Shown piece by piece: positions 38,935 to 51,209 of a stretch of DNA of 64,000 nt; position 1 is the first letter of the stretch; the number at the start of each line of letters is the position of its first letter. Source of the stretch: Pseudocercospora fijiensis CIRAD86 (Eukaryota > Ascomycota > Dothideomycetes > Mycosphaerellales > Mycosphaerellaceae). Under the pieces are notes generated by a model. That model made no database searches. It was given only the letters and a program-made list of their open reading frames with translations, and had not been told where the DNA came from. A program made the position numbers and the translations under genes. Where the stretch lies: NCBI RefSeq assembly GCF_000340215.1, contig NW_006921533.1, positions 2,419,386 through 2,483,385 of the forward strand, in the 5' to 3' direction.

Positions 38935-41117
38935 TTATAGTCGTGCCTTGGGTTTGCTCTCAGCTTCGATCTCAGAATACATTTCGTCGATGGTCGAACG
39001 ATACAGCTTCGCTGTTTGAGGACGTTTGAGTTTCAGACTGCGCGGGAAAAAATGTCAGCAAACAAACGTGTGCTTCGAACGTGCAGGATAAGAACAACTT
39101 ACGTTGGAGTCAAAAGCTCATTGTCAATCGTGAACGGCTCGAGCATCAATCTCACAGCTCTGACGTGCTCATAGCTGTTGAATTTAGCTTTTTTACCCAC
39201 GCGTTGAAGCTCTTTCAGCACAGCCTTTCGGACCTTCTTGTCCGCGGCCGCAGCCTCAACGGCCTTGAGATCCGTCGCATCGACATTCTTGCCGATGACC
39301 TTACCAACCCATGGAGCGAAGATGTCCGGCTGAACACCGAAGATCGCAACGAGGTTCGCTTGTGAGCTGTCGCCGTGAACGTAGCCTTGTGCCAGATATG
39401 GGAGGTTGCCGAGGTATACGTTCTCGATGCGCTCGGGGGAGATGTATTCTCCCTGCGCAAGCTTCAGGACGTTCTTTCTCCGATCAATGATCCTGAAGCG
39501 GCCCATTTCGTCGACTTCACAGATATCGCCCGTCTTGAACCAACCATCTTCAGTGAAGGCCTTCTGGGTCTCTTCTGGGTTCTTGAAATATTCTTTGAAG
39601 ACGGTTGGTCCACGCACGAGCAGCTCACCACGAGGATTTGGTTTATCGGTCGATAAGTAATCCATGTCGGGAACATCCAGGAGGCAGAGCTCGGTCGTTG
39701 GTGTGACAGCACCGCAATTGCCGGCACTGAAGTCACCTTCCAGCTGCGCGAGAGCGATGGCGTACGTCTCAGTCAGACCATAACCTTGGTAAAAGTTGTT
39801 TGCGAAAACCACACGTAAGAATTGGTGCAGAGATGGATCGATGGGAGCTGAACCAGAGACCATCGTCCTCGCGCGATCAAGACCAAGAGCAGCCGAGACC
39901 TTTCTCGCCCAAATGCGGTCGTAAAGGAAATGCTGGTTTGTGGCCTTGCCTGGGGCCGCTTCCGTCAGATTCGCAAGCTTGGTGTTGACGATATGTCTGG
40001 ACATGGCACCTCGAATTCCAGGAGCTTCGATAGTCTGGGTCTTGATCGCCCCTCCAAATCGGTTGTACAAACGTGGTACAGAGGTGAATGCAGTTGGTCG
40101 AACAAGCTTGAAGTCGTCCACAAGCTCCAGAATGTTTCCATGGAAATAGCCAATGGCGACACCCGCCCAAAGTGATGAGTGCTCGGTAACTCGCTGGAAA
40201 ATATGCGCTAACGGGAGATAAGAGCAGATGGAGTCGTTGGTTTGTTGCTTGCAAATGCAAAGGGATGCTGATGCTGCAGATACAGCGTTCGCGTGGGTCA
40301 GAATGACACCTTTGGGATTTCCCGTCGTACCGGAAGTGTAGTTGATCGTGACAGTGTCCTCTGGTCGAGGTGGGTGGTATGGTCGTGGAGACTTGACACC
40401 AATTGCTTCCACCTCTTTAATCTCATGGATCTGAATGCCATGCTGCGCTGCCATGGTATTCAAAAGATCCTTCTTCGATGTACCTGGAAGCTCTCCCTCG
40501 ATAGAAAGCGGGTCCAGGGAGATGATCAGCTTGAGAGACGGACATCTCGGAGCAAGCTTGATCAGAGTTGGAATATGGCTCACAGACGAGCATACAGCAG
40601 TCAGACCGGCATGGTTGATGATGTATTCGCAAGCATCCGGGCCCAGCGTGTCGTATAGCGAAACACTGAAAAGGCTCTGGGACATGCACGCAAGATCCGT
40701 GATCTGCCACTCAGGTCTATTTTGGCACCACAAACCCACACCATATTGTCTCCCTTGCTTGCCCACCTGCTCATGCAAAGCAACTAAACCCACACCAAAG
40801 TTCTTTCTCCGCTCTTGAATCTGCGCATAGTTCTCCCACACATAATTGCCCCAAGTCTTGGTGGCAGGATCGTAAGGTCGATGTCCTAAACACTTGTTTG
40901 TTGGGACGCGTTTTGCAGACTGTTCAAACATTTCATGCGCGGTCGTGATGGACGGGTCGAGGGAGTACATGATGCCATCTTTTTGTCTCCAATGTCTGTA
41001 TACGGCGCTGCGGCCGTCTTGCTTGCTGCCTGGCACTGAAACCGAGTATGGAGCTCCTGGCGGAGGAGGAGGGATTTGTTTGGCAGCATTGTCGAGCGCC
41101 AGCAAGCTTGGAGCCAT
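38935..41117 (-). CDS. Long-chain acyl-CoA synthetase with peroxisomal PTS1-like tail, two exons
   Basis: The spliced product is 705 aa. Exon 1 is 41117-39103 and exon 2 is 39037-38935; the 65-bp intron 39038-39102 (GTAAGT...GCGCAG) would end the protein after LLTPT if not removed. Splicing adds LKLKRPQTAKLYRSTID and a tail ending ARL, which matches the peroxisomal targeting rule [SAC][KRH][LM]. Adenylate-forming motifs: YTSGTTGNPKG, YGLTET, GWFKTGDI and the fatty-acyl signature around DRRKNVLKLAQGEYISPERIE. It activates fatty acids to acyl-CoA with ATP. The tail and the N-terminus without a signal suggest peroxisomal beta-oxidation (Faa2/LACS-like), rather than an ER form. LKLKRPQ.....LY matches the usual LACS C-terminus, so exon 2 is firm. 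Confidence 0.93.
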
Positions 41118-42313
41118 GTTTGCTGCGGCGGGACTGTGGTGTCTAGCTCCGGGCGGACAGCTGCAGGCAACGAGGATGCCGATGCCGAGTGCGGTGCCGT
41201 GCCACGGGAATGGTCAAGATTCCAGCTTTCGTAGGAGCTGTTGTGAGAAGTCGCACTTCAATGAACAATTGCGCAGATGGCCCGTATGCAGAGTATGGTG
41301 CTTCTCTGCGGAGAAGAGAGAGTGTCAGCCATAGCCAAGATAGCTAGCATCGGCGTCACCGACGATGCTTGTTGGAGGAGCGGACGTACGTACATTATTG
41401 TGGAGAAATATGTTGTCGTTCTAGGATGCCTGCGGCTCAAAGCACTTGCCAACAGGAGTGCAACAGAAGTTTGATAGGAAGAACAGGAGTGCAACGGAAG
41501 TTTGATAGGAAGAATAGGGAGGGAAGAGGAGAGATGTGGGAAAGAGCATCACTTGATCTCTTGTGACGGTGACGATACCTCCTCGCTCCTGCTCTTGGCT
41601 TGGCTTTGGTTGCTTCTCACGATGCATTTCGCCTCGGTACCTTGCGAAAGCCTCACGGTCCTCACCCAAAGCAGTAGTCCCACCGACCCGCGCACCTAAT
41701 CATTATTCCCATATTCGATCGCACGTGTTAGTAGAACAGTGGCTGGGTGGCCAACCACGGCCCCTGTCTTTACGACGACTGAGGAGCATTCTTTTTTGTC
41801 TCTCCTCTCCTCCTCTGTGTGCACTCCCATTCTACAAGTCTCATTAAACGTTCAAAGACTGCTTTATTGAGTGCGAAAGGAGTGCATGAACGAGAAAAGT
41901 CACGGCGTCCTGCCGCTTTGTATTCTAGGGTCGAGAACCCTGGCTAGTTCCATCATGTGGAGAGCGTAGGCAAATCATTCTTTTTCACTGCTGCTACTAC
42001 AGAACGGCAGATCGATGGTCCTTTGCATCGACAGTAGTGTCTTGCGACGGGCAGGCACCATCTTGTCGGCATTGCGACTTCGTGTTGTTGGTGCAAGATC
42101 TGATCGAATGTTGCACTTGCACCTTCTTTAGCCACACCGATTGTCTCACAGGGAATCAGCCCTGCGCACTCAAAAGCTTCATCTTCGGCTCCGAGCGGAG
42201 AGGATGGTCGATGAAAGAACGGCAGAAGAATGTGCTCTCAATGCATGCAATTCGTTCTAATTTTGGGGTATCAACGTTGCTGACCTTGACCTGATGGCAG
42301 TCATTAATAACTA
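41118..42313. other. Intergenic, 1.2 kb
   Basis: Promoter of the acyl-CoA synthetase and 3' flank of the homocysteine synthase gene. It contains a 31-bp tandem duplication at 41451-41512 and a CACGTG at about 41725. Cys-rich short frame at 42037-42294 has no support. Confidence 0.5.
41451..41512 (+). repeat. 31-bp tandem duplication
   Basis: Two adjacent 31-base copies beginning AACAGGAGTGCAAC, identical except A/G at one position, in the promoter region of the acyl-CoA synthetase gene. A recent slippage or duplication event. Confidence 0.9.
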
Positions 42314-43744
<1,431 letters not shown>

Positions 43745-44398
43745 CTACGCGCGAATGTTAGCAAGCTCACCGGGTCATGGTCACTACTGTGCAGGCTGCT
43801 CACTTTGCCAATGTGTTCTGAGAGCTGTTGCAGACGAGATTTTGCTCGCATGTGCTGTCAAAGGGTTGGGCTGCTTCAACTTCTTTTCCCGCAGCGTATG
43901 GATAGCAGCAGTTGCGGAATTGAGGTTGCCAGACGGTGGACTGCTGTATGGTGGAAACAGTTTAATGGCTACAATATTTCGTGATCGACCCCGCCTCGGA
44001 CGCGAATTGAAAAGTGCAAGCTCGAACGGCTTCACGCGTCAGCCAATCCAAGCCTGTGAGCCTGGCTAGTCCTAAGCACGCCATTGCTATCCTTCGCAGA
44101 AGACAAAGGCAGACAGCGCACGACGACCGACTCTCTCCCCAATTGACGCTGTGCCCGACGCATTCCGTCAGGCCGCCCTGTTCTGACGACTTCGACTTTC
44201 TTTTTGCGCTCGCGAGACCGAGCGAACGCATTGAGACGCACGTCCTTGCCTTGAGCTGTACGAGGAACGGCATGCATTGGGCTATCTCTTACTAAGCTCG
44301 GAGACCTGACTCCGCCCACCTGTCCTGTCAATGCTCGCTGAATCATCCATCGGTCACTTCCTTTCTGGAATCATACCCGTTTGTATCGTCTTCACTGC
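43745..44398. other. Intergenic: MET17 promoter and TRS130 3' flank? (opposed spacing)
   Basis: Both neighbours are on the reverse strand; this stretch holds the MET17 promoter and the end of the TRS130 transcript. No further feature recognised. Confidence 0.5.
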
Positions 44399-47300
44399 TC
44401 ACTGCGCGCCCTTCGACGTTGCCGTGCCTGGCCTTGACGACGGCAACTGGCTCCCTGCTGACCATGACTCCATGATATGCACTCTTGCACTCCTGGCATC
44501 GCGAACCACCCGAACAACTTTTCCAGCAGTCTCGCAGTGACTCTCGCAAGATGGTCCTGCACACTCGGCCGTATGCCCAGCAAACTCCAAGTCTGTCGAC
44601 TCCTGCTGTACTTCAATTATTGGCAGCGGCTGAAGTCCCGGCCTCAGTGGCACCAGTAGCACGTCGAATGTGTAGTCCGAACCATCTCCTGGAACCAAGT
44701 GACAACGGCGCTGCCCTCCAACCAACCAAGTGTCCGCCTCCGTCCCGACATCGATGACAAAACCCGACGGACATTCGACTTCTCCTTCCATCTTGAAGGT
44801 GGGCACACTCGGAAAGACGCTTTTGGCACTCCAATCGCCGGTTTGCTTCACTCTCACACATGCCTTGACCGCACTTCCAAGCGTCAAGATACGCGGATCG
44901 TGGACGCGTGACAGAGGAGGCTCTGCAAGGTCGAGTGCGGTGCTAAACACCATGTCGACGTTCGGCACGTCAACTGAGATGGTGATCCGCTGTGCCACGG
45001 TGCCATCGGCATCAGCAAGGGAGAGTATTGTATGGTTCGCATGCCATTGCCTCAACCAATCCTCCAAAGGTTGCCGAACCTTGGTAGACAACGTTGCAAT
45101 GACCTCGTTCCAGCCGATTGCGTCAAAATCAGGTATCTTTGCTTCTCCCATGAGTGCAGCCATCTCAAGATCCGCAGCGTGGACGCATCGTCGCGCACGC
45201 TCGAGCAAGAGTGGCACCAAAAGGCGATGTGTGCCCGAGAACTGACTTTGCTGAAGATCTTTCACGAATGACTGCCGCAAGCAACTCAGGCATAGCTCGT
45301 CGAGCGGAAGATAACGTACGCCAAGTGCTAGCGCAGCGTCTCGCTTCAGAACCTCTTTGTCCTCGGATGTAGCGCGCGTGATCTTGTAAACTAGATCCAT
45401 CGGTTGCGACTGAAACACTGGAAGTGGCAAAGGGAGCGCTGGTGGCGCTTCGACCGCGTATAATGGAGACGCATCTAGTTGGGCGTCCAGCACAATGAAT
45501 GGCGTTTGACCAGTTGTACGGACAGTGAAACTCGAGAACAGCGTGTCCAGCTGGAAGATGTCGTTGACATCAACATCGAGAGGTAGCTCATTGGGCAGTT
45601 TCCCGGATTGCAGGAAGGTGAAGGTCCCATCACTCGTTGTGTATTCAACCTCAAGCCGTACCATGATATCCTTGACAGGATGCTCAGTCGTATAAGGTAC
45701 GGTGATCGTCCCTTGCTGACCAGCAGGCAATGCCGCAAGCCCAATCATCCCAGGCTTGTTCTCTCCTGCTTGAATGGCAATTCCGTCGGCTTTTGCGTCA
45801 GCAAGATGTAAGCGAAGCCCCGCAGAGGCAGGCTTGAGTCGAATCGAGATGCTGTTAATCTCGTTCTGTCCTGCGCTTAGTACAACCTCAAAGTGGCGCG
45901 CTTTTTCGATGTGGATATCGCTGGATCTTCTCATCTGCGCATCAAATGCATGTTCTCTTGGATAGAGAAACACGAAAGGCGGTGCCTTAGACGAGTCCCT
46001 TATGGTAGTCGTGGGCGCGATGACAGTGATGCCAAGTGGAGTAGGGTCAGGCTTCGCTCGCACTTCTTCGACGAAACGTATTTTTTTGGCTCGAAGCACG
46101 ATCGTGTCGATGAGGTAGGCACCATACGAAACCGTGCTCCCCCGAAGCTCAAGTTGGTTCATTCCAGGCGTTAGCATAACGGGTGCAGAATTCGAGAGCC
46201 ACACTTCTTGCGCTGAGTCGCTTACGCTGACCAGACGCACTTTTGCTTCATCGAATTCCATGCCATCGTCGAGGAGCTGTCGCAGATCCAGGAAGAGACT
46301 GAATGCGTCACAGCTCTCGGAATGCTTGATTTCACGATCCAGCTTGACGTCGCTGAAGAATTTCTTCAGTGGCTGCGTCACATCTTCTTGGAGCTCTTCG
46401 GAAGTATCAACAGCTTCAACGAACATCCCAGCAGTCTCTATCCCTTCATCTCTAGAAGTGCTGATCGCGCGTGGGTGCTTTCGTGGCAACCGGTGCTCTT
46501 TGCATTTAGCGCAGACTTTCGCTAGCAAGGCGAGCACCGTTTGAACAAATTCGTCTTTGCGAAGAAGTCGCTTCAAGCAGTACGAATATGTGCTCAGAGT
46601 TACAAGCTCCATCGAATTCCAGCTCTCCTCAGTATAGGGCGATAGTATGCTTTCAAAGTACGTGGCCGCAGTAAGATAGTCATCCTGTTGGCATTTGAGC
46701 ACAGCGAGGTCTCCAAGTAGCACCCTCGCGGAATTACCCTGCGTTGCTGTGAAATAGTGCTTGATAGCTAATTCGGTCAAGCCCTCATATTCGGCTTCGA
46801 AAGTGGTTTTGGACTCCAGCGGCTTGATCAATGTCGGGCCTAAGGCCTGGTTTGTGCGCGCCTGCTTCTCGAGATCTGGATTTTCTTGAACGGTGTCATC
46901 GAGGCCAACCTCCTTCGTCGTGTCCTGCTTGGCGTGTTTGGCAAAAGCCCATCCTGCATACCAACCCCGTCTGCAAGCTAGCTGCTCTAGTACTTTGCGC
47001 CGCATCAAAATCAGTTCAGCACGATAAGTCGCAAGCTCAGCTTGGCCTGGCAGACCGCCGACCCTGGCGGAGTCACTATGTCCGTCACTGCTCACAGAAG
47101 CGGTATCGTCAAGGGCAAGACTTCTAGTCGGCGGACGCATCAGTGCTGCGGCTGCTTTCGAGTCTGGGAGACTGGAAGTCCGCTGAGGGTGGGTGTTAGC
47201 ACCCAGTCCCATGCTGAGCGCAGGACGCTTGAGGTTCCCATTTGGTAATTGAGATGGACTCTGGATTCCGGACTTCGTCAGATCCATCAGCGCAGGTACT

Positions 47301-48882
47301 GCCGTGTCAGCAAGTATCTGACTGGCGACAGTCCATGTCCATGAGCCTACAAGGCTCTCGATCTCGAGTGTTTTGGCTTCACCATCTTCGTCCCGCAGGC
47401 CCTGAATCAGGTCCTCTCGAAGTGTTCTCGCGGCATTATGGAGAAAGCTTGAAGCCCGCCAGCACAGCTCAGAAGTAAGAACCAAATCTTCGCCGCCTTC
47501 GCGTGGTGCACCTAGAGCCGCGCGAGCGGACTGGGCATTCGCTAATCGCAGGATCAATGTCTTTTGTCGCACAAAGATATAGCACAAGAAGTCGAATACT
47601 GAGATGTTACTCCTCACAATCTCCTCGCGATAATCTTTATCGAATAGCACTGCTGCAGAAGCAGATTCGTCACTCGCGACGTTGTGATTTCCATTTGTAG
47701 TTGTGTGTGATGGGCCTCGTATCCGTTGCTTGATATCATCAGTGTATGCTGCAAAACTGGTTGCTGTCCCTTCTGCTTGTCCCGCTGCCATGTCTCTAAG
47801 GATAGTCTCTAAGCCGAGTGCAAGCTCGTCATATATAGCCAGAGCATCTTCGACCAAGCCAATGCTCTCCAGCGCTTTGGCCAGGCCTTCTTTGTGGACG
47901 AAGAAAGTACAAAAGTTCCAGCCAGGCAATGATCTCCGGGATTCTTGCTCTGCAATGTCGGCTTCATATTGGCGCACTCGTTTATCGAACGACCCAAGGA
48001 GAAGCGCTTTCAGCTTGGAGATCAGGTCACTCCATGCGTTCTCCCGTTCCTGGGGCGTTTCTTCAAGGGTCTGCGCGACGGCAGGCGTAGGTAGCAGGTC
48101 TCCCGGTGCCTCTTTCTTTGGTATTCGAAGCTGTGCTACTCGATCGAAGCTGGATTTCGAAGACTCGTTGAAGTCTGCACGCAGTCTGTCGAAGACTGTG
48201 CGCGTACTCTTTCCAATGAGCTTGTTGCCACCTTTACGTTCTTTTAGATCGTCAGGATCTTTGCTGCTCTCACGCCACCTTGGCTCGCTGGCGGCGATAG
48301 TATCTGGAATGACCACATGGAGAATCAACCACTCGCATGCATCGTGGTTCTGCTTGCCCTCTGGCTGGGCATTTTCTCGAATCCATTCCCGGATCTTCTT
48401 GCGATCGCTGTCTTTGTAGGCCTCTTTATCATCGCATCGTAGAACATAAACTTTCAAGAAGGGAGTCGTTCTGAAGCCAGGAATCTGGTGTCTGCGCTTC
48501 CTGGCTGCATTTGTGGCACCGCTTCGAACGATATCGAGGCTGGTCTGAGGATCTTCGGAATCGGTGCGCGACACAGGCGGGCGAAGGTGATTCTGCGTGT
48601 ACTTGTCGGGCACAAAGTCTACATGCAGCGATCTGATTTGGCGCAACGGTCGGGGCGGTGACTGCCAGTTCAAGTTGCGCAGAGGCAAACGCGCCGTGAT
48701 ATCGCGCGAGACAAGGGGGAATACTCCAGAAGGGTCATGATACTCGACTGTGTGCGATGCTCAGTTTTGCGCTTTGTGGTACAGCTTCCCATTCGCATGC
48801 TGGGAGCTGGGAGCCTGGCATAGGCCGCATATCATATGCACGTACCGGTGACTTTCGAGGAGCTGTTGGACGTATGTTCCAT
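44399..48882 (-). CDS. TRS130: TRAPP-II complex subunit Trs130 (TRAPPC10), two exons
   Basis: The spliced product is 1461 aa. Exon 1 (48882-48846) encodes MEHTSNSSSKVT; the 98-bp intron 48748-48845 (GTACGT...ACACAG) joins it to VEYHDPSGVFPLVSRDI and RLPLRNLNW, the conserved N-terminus of Trs130. The N-terminal half is the helical TRAPPC10 region (RTTPFLKVYVLRCDDKEAYKDSDRK, then a long series of helices); the C-terminal part, from about residue 950, is beta-rich with Ig-like folds. TRAPP-II is the exchange factor for Ypt31/Rab11 at the trans-Golgi and links to Golgi exit and recycling. The start is 260 bp from QCR10, in a divergent pair. Length suits fungal Trs130 (about 1100-1500). Confidence 0.92.
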
Positions 48883-49142
48883 GTCCTCGCCGCCAGCACC
48901 TGTCCGGAACCATCTCGTATGTCGCGAGCAGGCTAGGATGGCTTTTTCAGCGAGGCTTAATTATGTGTAAGAAGCATGCGCAATCGCAGCCACGGCTTCA
49001 CGCGAGGCTCTAGCCTCTAGGCGATAGAATACCCTTGCAAACAACGTTGGCGTTGTGATTGGCTGGATATTGCCCTTCTCCGTCACCTCCATCGACTTCC
49101 GATCCTCTGCACTTTTGCCATTGACACCACGCATCGCACACC
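48883..49142. promoter_or_regulatory. Divergent promoter TRS130 / QCR10
   Basis: Only 260 bp separates the two opposing start codons; both promoters must lie here. Confidence 0.55.
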
Positions 49143-49654
49143 ATGAGGGCCACTTGGAGATTAAGAAACACTATCCCCTCCCTTGAGGGCGGTGCTGGTC
49201 TTTGGAGGAGGTATGCGCGCACACTCGCCGCGCAGGCAGCAGGCAAATGCTGACGGTGTCGTAGCGGCGCCCCAGGAACCCACCCGTGGCGTAAACCCGT
49301 CAAGTACGACACCTTCAAGTCGCAATATGGACCTCAGTAAGATTGCCAACACTGATCCGGAGAGTGTACGTTTTGTATTAACGCTTTGCGCAGGTACAAG
49401 ATCGCGAAACACATCTACGGCGTAGATGCCAGGAAGGCCATGTATCTGTACGTTCCCAATGCCTCCACACTGCCGACACATTCTAATGCTTTCTCAGCGG
49501 CTCTGTCGCTGGTGCTCTCGGCCTTGCTGCAGGCGTTGGCGCCATTTTCTTCCTCGATTCCGTGCCAAAGGTCAAGCACGACATCCTCTCCAAACTCCCT
49601 TTCATCGGCGGCTACTTCGTGACCGAGATTCCACCCGAGGACAACCCATTCTAG
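49143..49654 (+). CDS. QCR10: Ubiquinol-cytochrome c reductase subunit 10 (QCR10-like), four exons
   Basis: The spliced product is 116 aa. Exons are 49143-49210, 49265-49336, 49394-49447 and 49498-49654. Introns of 54, 57 and 50 bp (GTATGC...GTAG, GTAAGA...GCGCAG, GTACGT...CTCAG) join in phase and each has a CTGAC- or CTAAT-like branch point. The product reads KPVKYDTFKSQYGPQYKIAK, then a single membrane helix (GSVAGALGLAAGVGAIFFL) and ends TEIPPEDNPF, the hallmark of fungal complex III subunit 10. No single exon is long enough to be noticed alone. It is a small inner-membrane subunit of the bc1 complex. The N-terminal 22 residues (MRATWRLRNTIPSL) could be a mitochondrial leader. Confidence 0.78.
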
Positions 49655-50387
49655 ATGCGAGTACGATGTGTGGGTTTCAAGCGATCATAGATGGGATGGG
49701 CACGAATTGTAGATAAGAGCGAGGTACCTGCACTCTAAAAAGCAAAGATATCCACACACAGGAGAGTTTTCTTTTGTGCACCGACATGCTTGCAAGAACA
49801 CCGTCACGCGGATGTCGTACCGGGTACCATCCTCGTGCCCAAGCGACGATGCGCATACAGATTGTGCCAGGGAACATGTAAAGCGAAAGACATAAGACTT
49901 ACCTTGTGCGAGTGTTCGCATTTAAAGCCGGGACACTGCTAAACGGCGTATAGATCGACGCTCAAACCCTTCGACGCAAAATGGGGATATAAACGTGCTT
50001 CTATTGAACGATCTGCTGGAGACACGCACTCCGAATCCATGTTGAGTGACTCTAGGTGTCTTTTAGTATCTCTGAGGACCTTTCGGCAACTCTCAGCGAA
50101 CATCAGCCATTCTAAGCAGCAACGGACATTTCATCCTCAGCGAAGTTCAACGACTCTGTACATGTCACCAAACCGGCAATTCTGCAGCGGCTCCCAGAAT
50201 TCCGATAGCCATCGTCATTTCTCACGAAGCCTGGCCATCGCTCCAGTCAAGCGTCCTCAACCAAAGACCGAGGCAGCATGCAAAACTCCCGCACTGGTCT
50301 CACACGACCCGATAGGCATCATATATCACTGGCAGAAGGTTTCAAATCAGCCCGGAGACCTCGAAACAAACCCCCAGACCTGACTGA
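49655..50387. other. Intergenic, convergent 3' flanks
   Basis: Between QCR10 (forward) and the DUF3237 gene (reverse). Short frames only. Confidence 0.5.
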
Positions 50388-50966
50388 CTACTCACCTTCC
50401 TTCCCCCTCCTCGCCCCAGAAGCAATCCACATCCCCGTATTCAACTTCTCCGCATACCTACTATCCCCAGTCTCCAACCTCACATGAAGTCTAAAACTAT
50501 ACTCCTTCGCATCAACCGCATCCGCCAATTCCGGATCAAACAACCTCTCCAACACACCCTTCGGCCCCGTCCTCCACCTAACATCAAAGATAAGTAATGA
50601 TATCTCATCCATCGGGGTAGTACTCCTTCCTTACCCCGTCGTTTTCACAGCAATATACGCCGGAATCTCATCATTCGTCTTGAGCAAATAATTCGTCTCT
50701 ACGTAGGTGTACAGACTTTCCGGATTCACGATCTGAGAATCTTGACCTCCAGCTTCCACGCTTCCTGAACCCCATGATGCGGACCAAGTACCACCATGAA
50801 ACGAGATCCAGTTCCTTGCACCCCAGGGGCCGGAGTCTCCTAATGAGATTTTGGGGTTCAAAGATACAGACATTCGAAAGTCGAGATTTAAGTTGGGGAT
50901 GGGGAGGTCAAGGCTTGATGCTGCGGTGGTGGGTGGGAAAGATGCTTTCAATTTTTGCTGGTCCAT
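50388..50966 (-). CDS. DUF3237 domain protein, two exons
   Basis: The spliced product is 173 aa from the ATG at 50966; an in-frame ATG at 51029 would add 21 residues. Exons are 50966-50635 and 50577-50388; the 57-bp intron 50578-50634 (GTAAGG...TTAG) joins AVKTTG to WRTGPKGVLERL, a conserved DUF3237 motif. The rest of the family pattern is present: GPWGARNWISFHGGTW, YTYVETNYLLKTND, EYSFRLHVRLETGDSRYAEKLNTGMWIASG. These are small beta-barrel proteins of unknown function found in bacteria and fungi; no role is claimed. The gene is directly upstream, in the same direction, of nothing that suggests a pathway. Confidence 0.85.
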
Positions 50967-51209
50967 GATGAGATGTTTTGCTGTAGAGCAAGGGGAATAT
51001 CGGTTGTGGGTGCTGAAAGACTGTGCCATTGATACATACTTCAATTCTTTGAGAATCCGGTTCAATGATGTGACGTCGGCAACCAACGGCTTTCCAGTAC
51101 GGCATGTGGAAGGAGGTTGGGAGGGTCGGATCGGCTCGTCTTTCGGCGCTGAAATGCTGCTTATTTGATGTAACCTCAATGCTATATCTATAGCTAATCC
51201 TTCCCGAGC

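Noticed and set aside
38510..39019. Forward frame of 169 codons antisense to the acyl-CoA synthetase last exon
   Set aside because: Overlaps a well-supported exon on the opposite strand and lacks any recognisable domain.
42037..42294. Cys-rich forward frame, possible small secreted protein
   Set aside because: No signal peptide and no start context; composition looks like chance.
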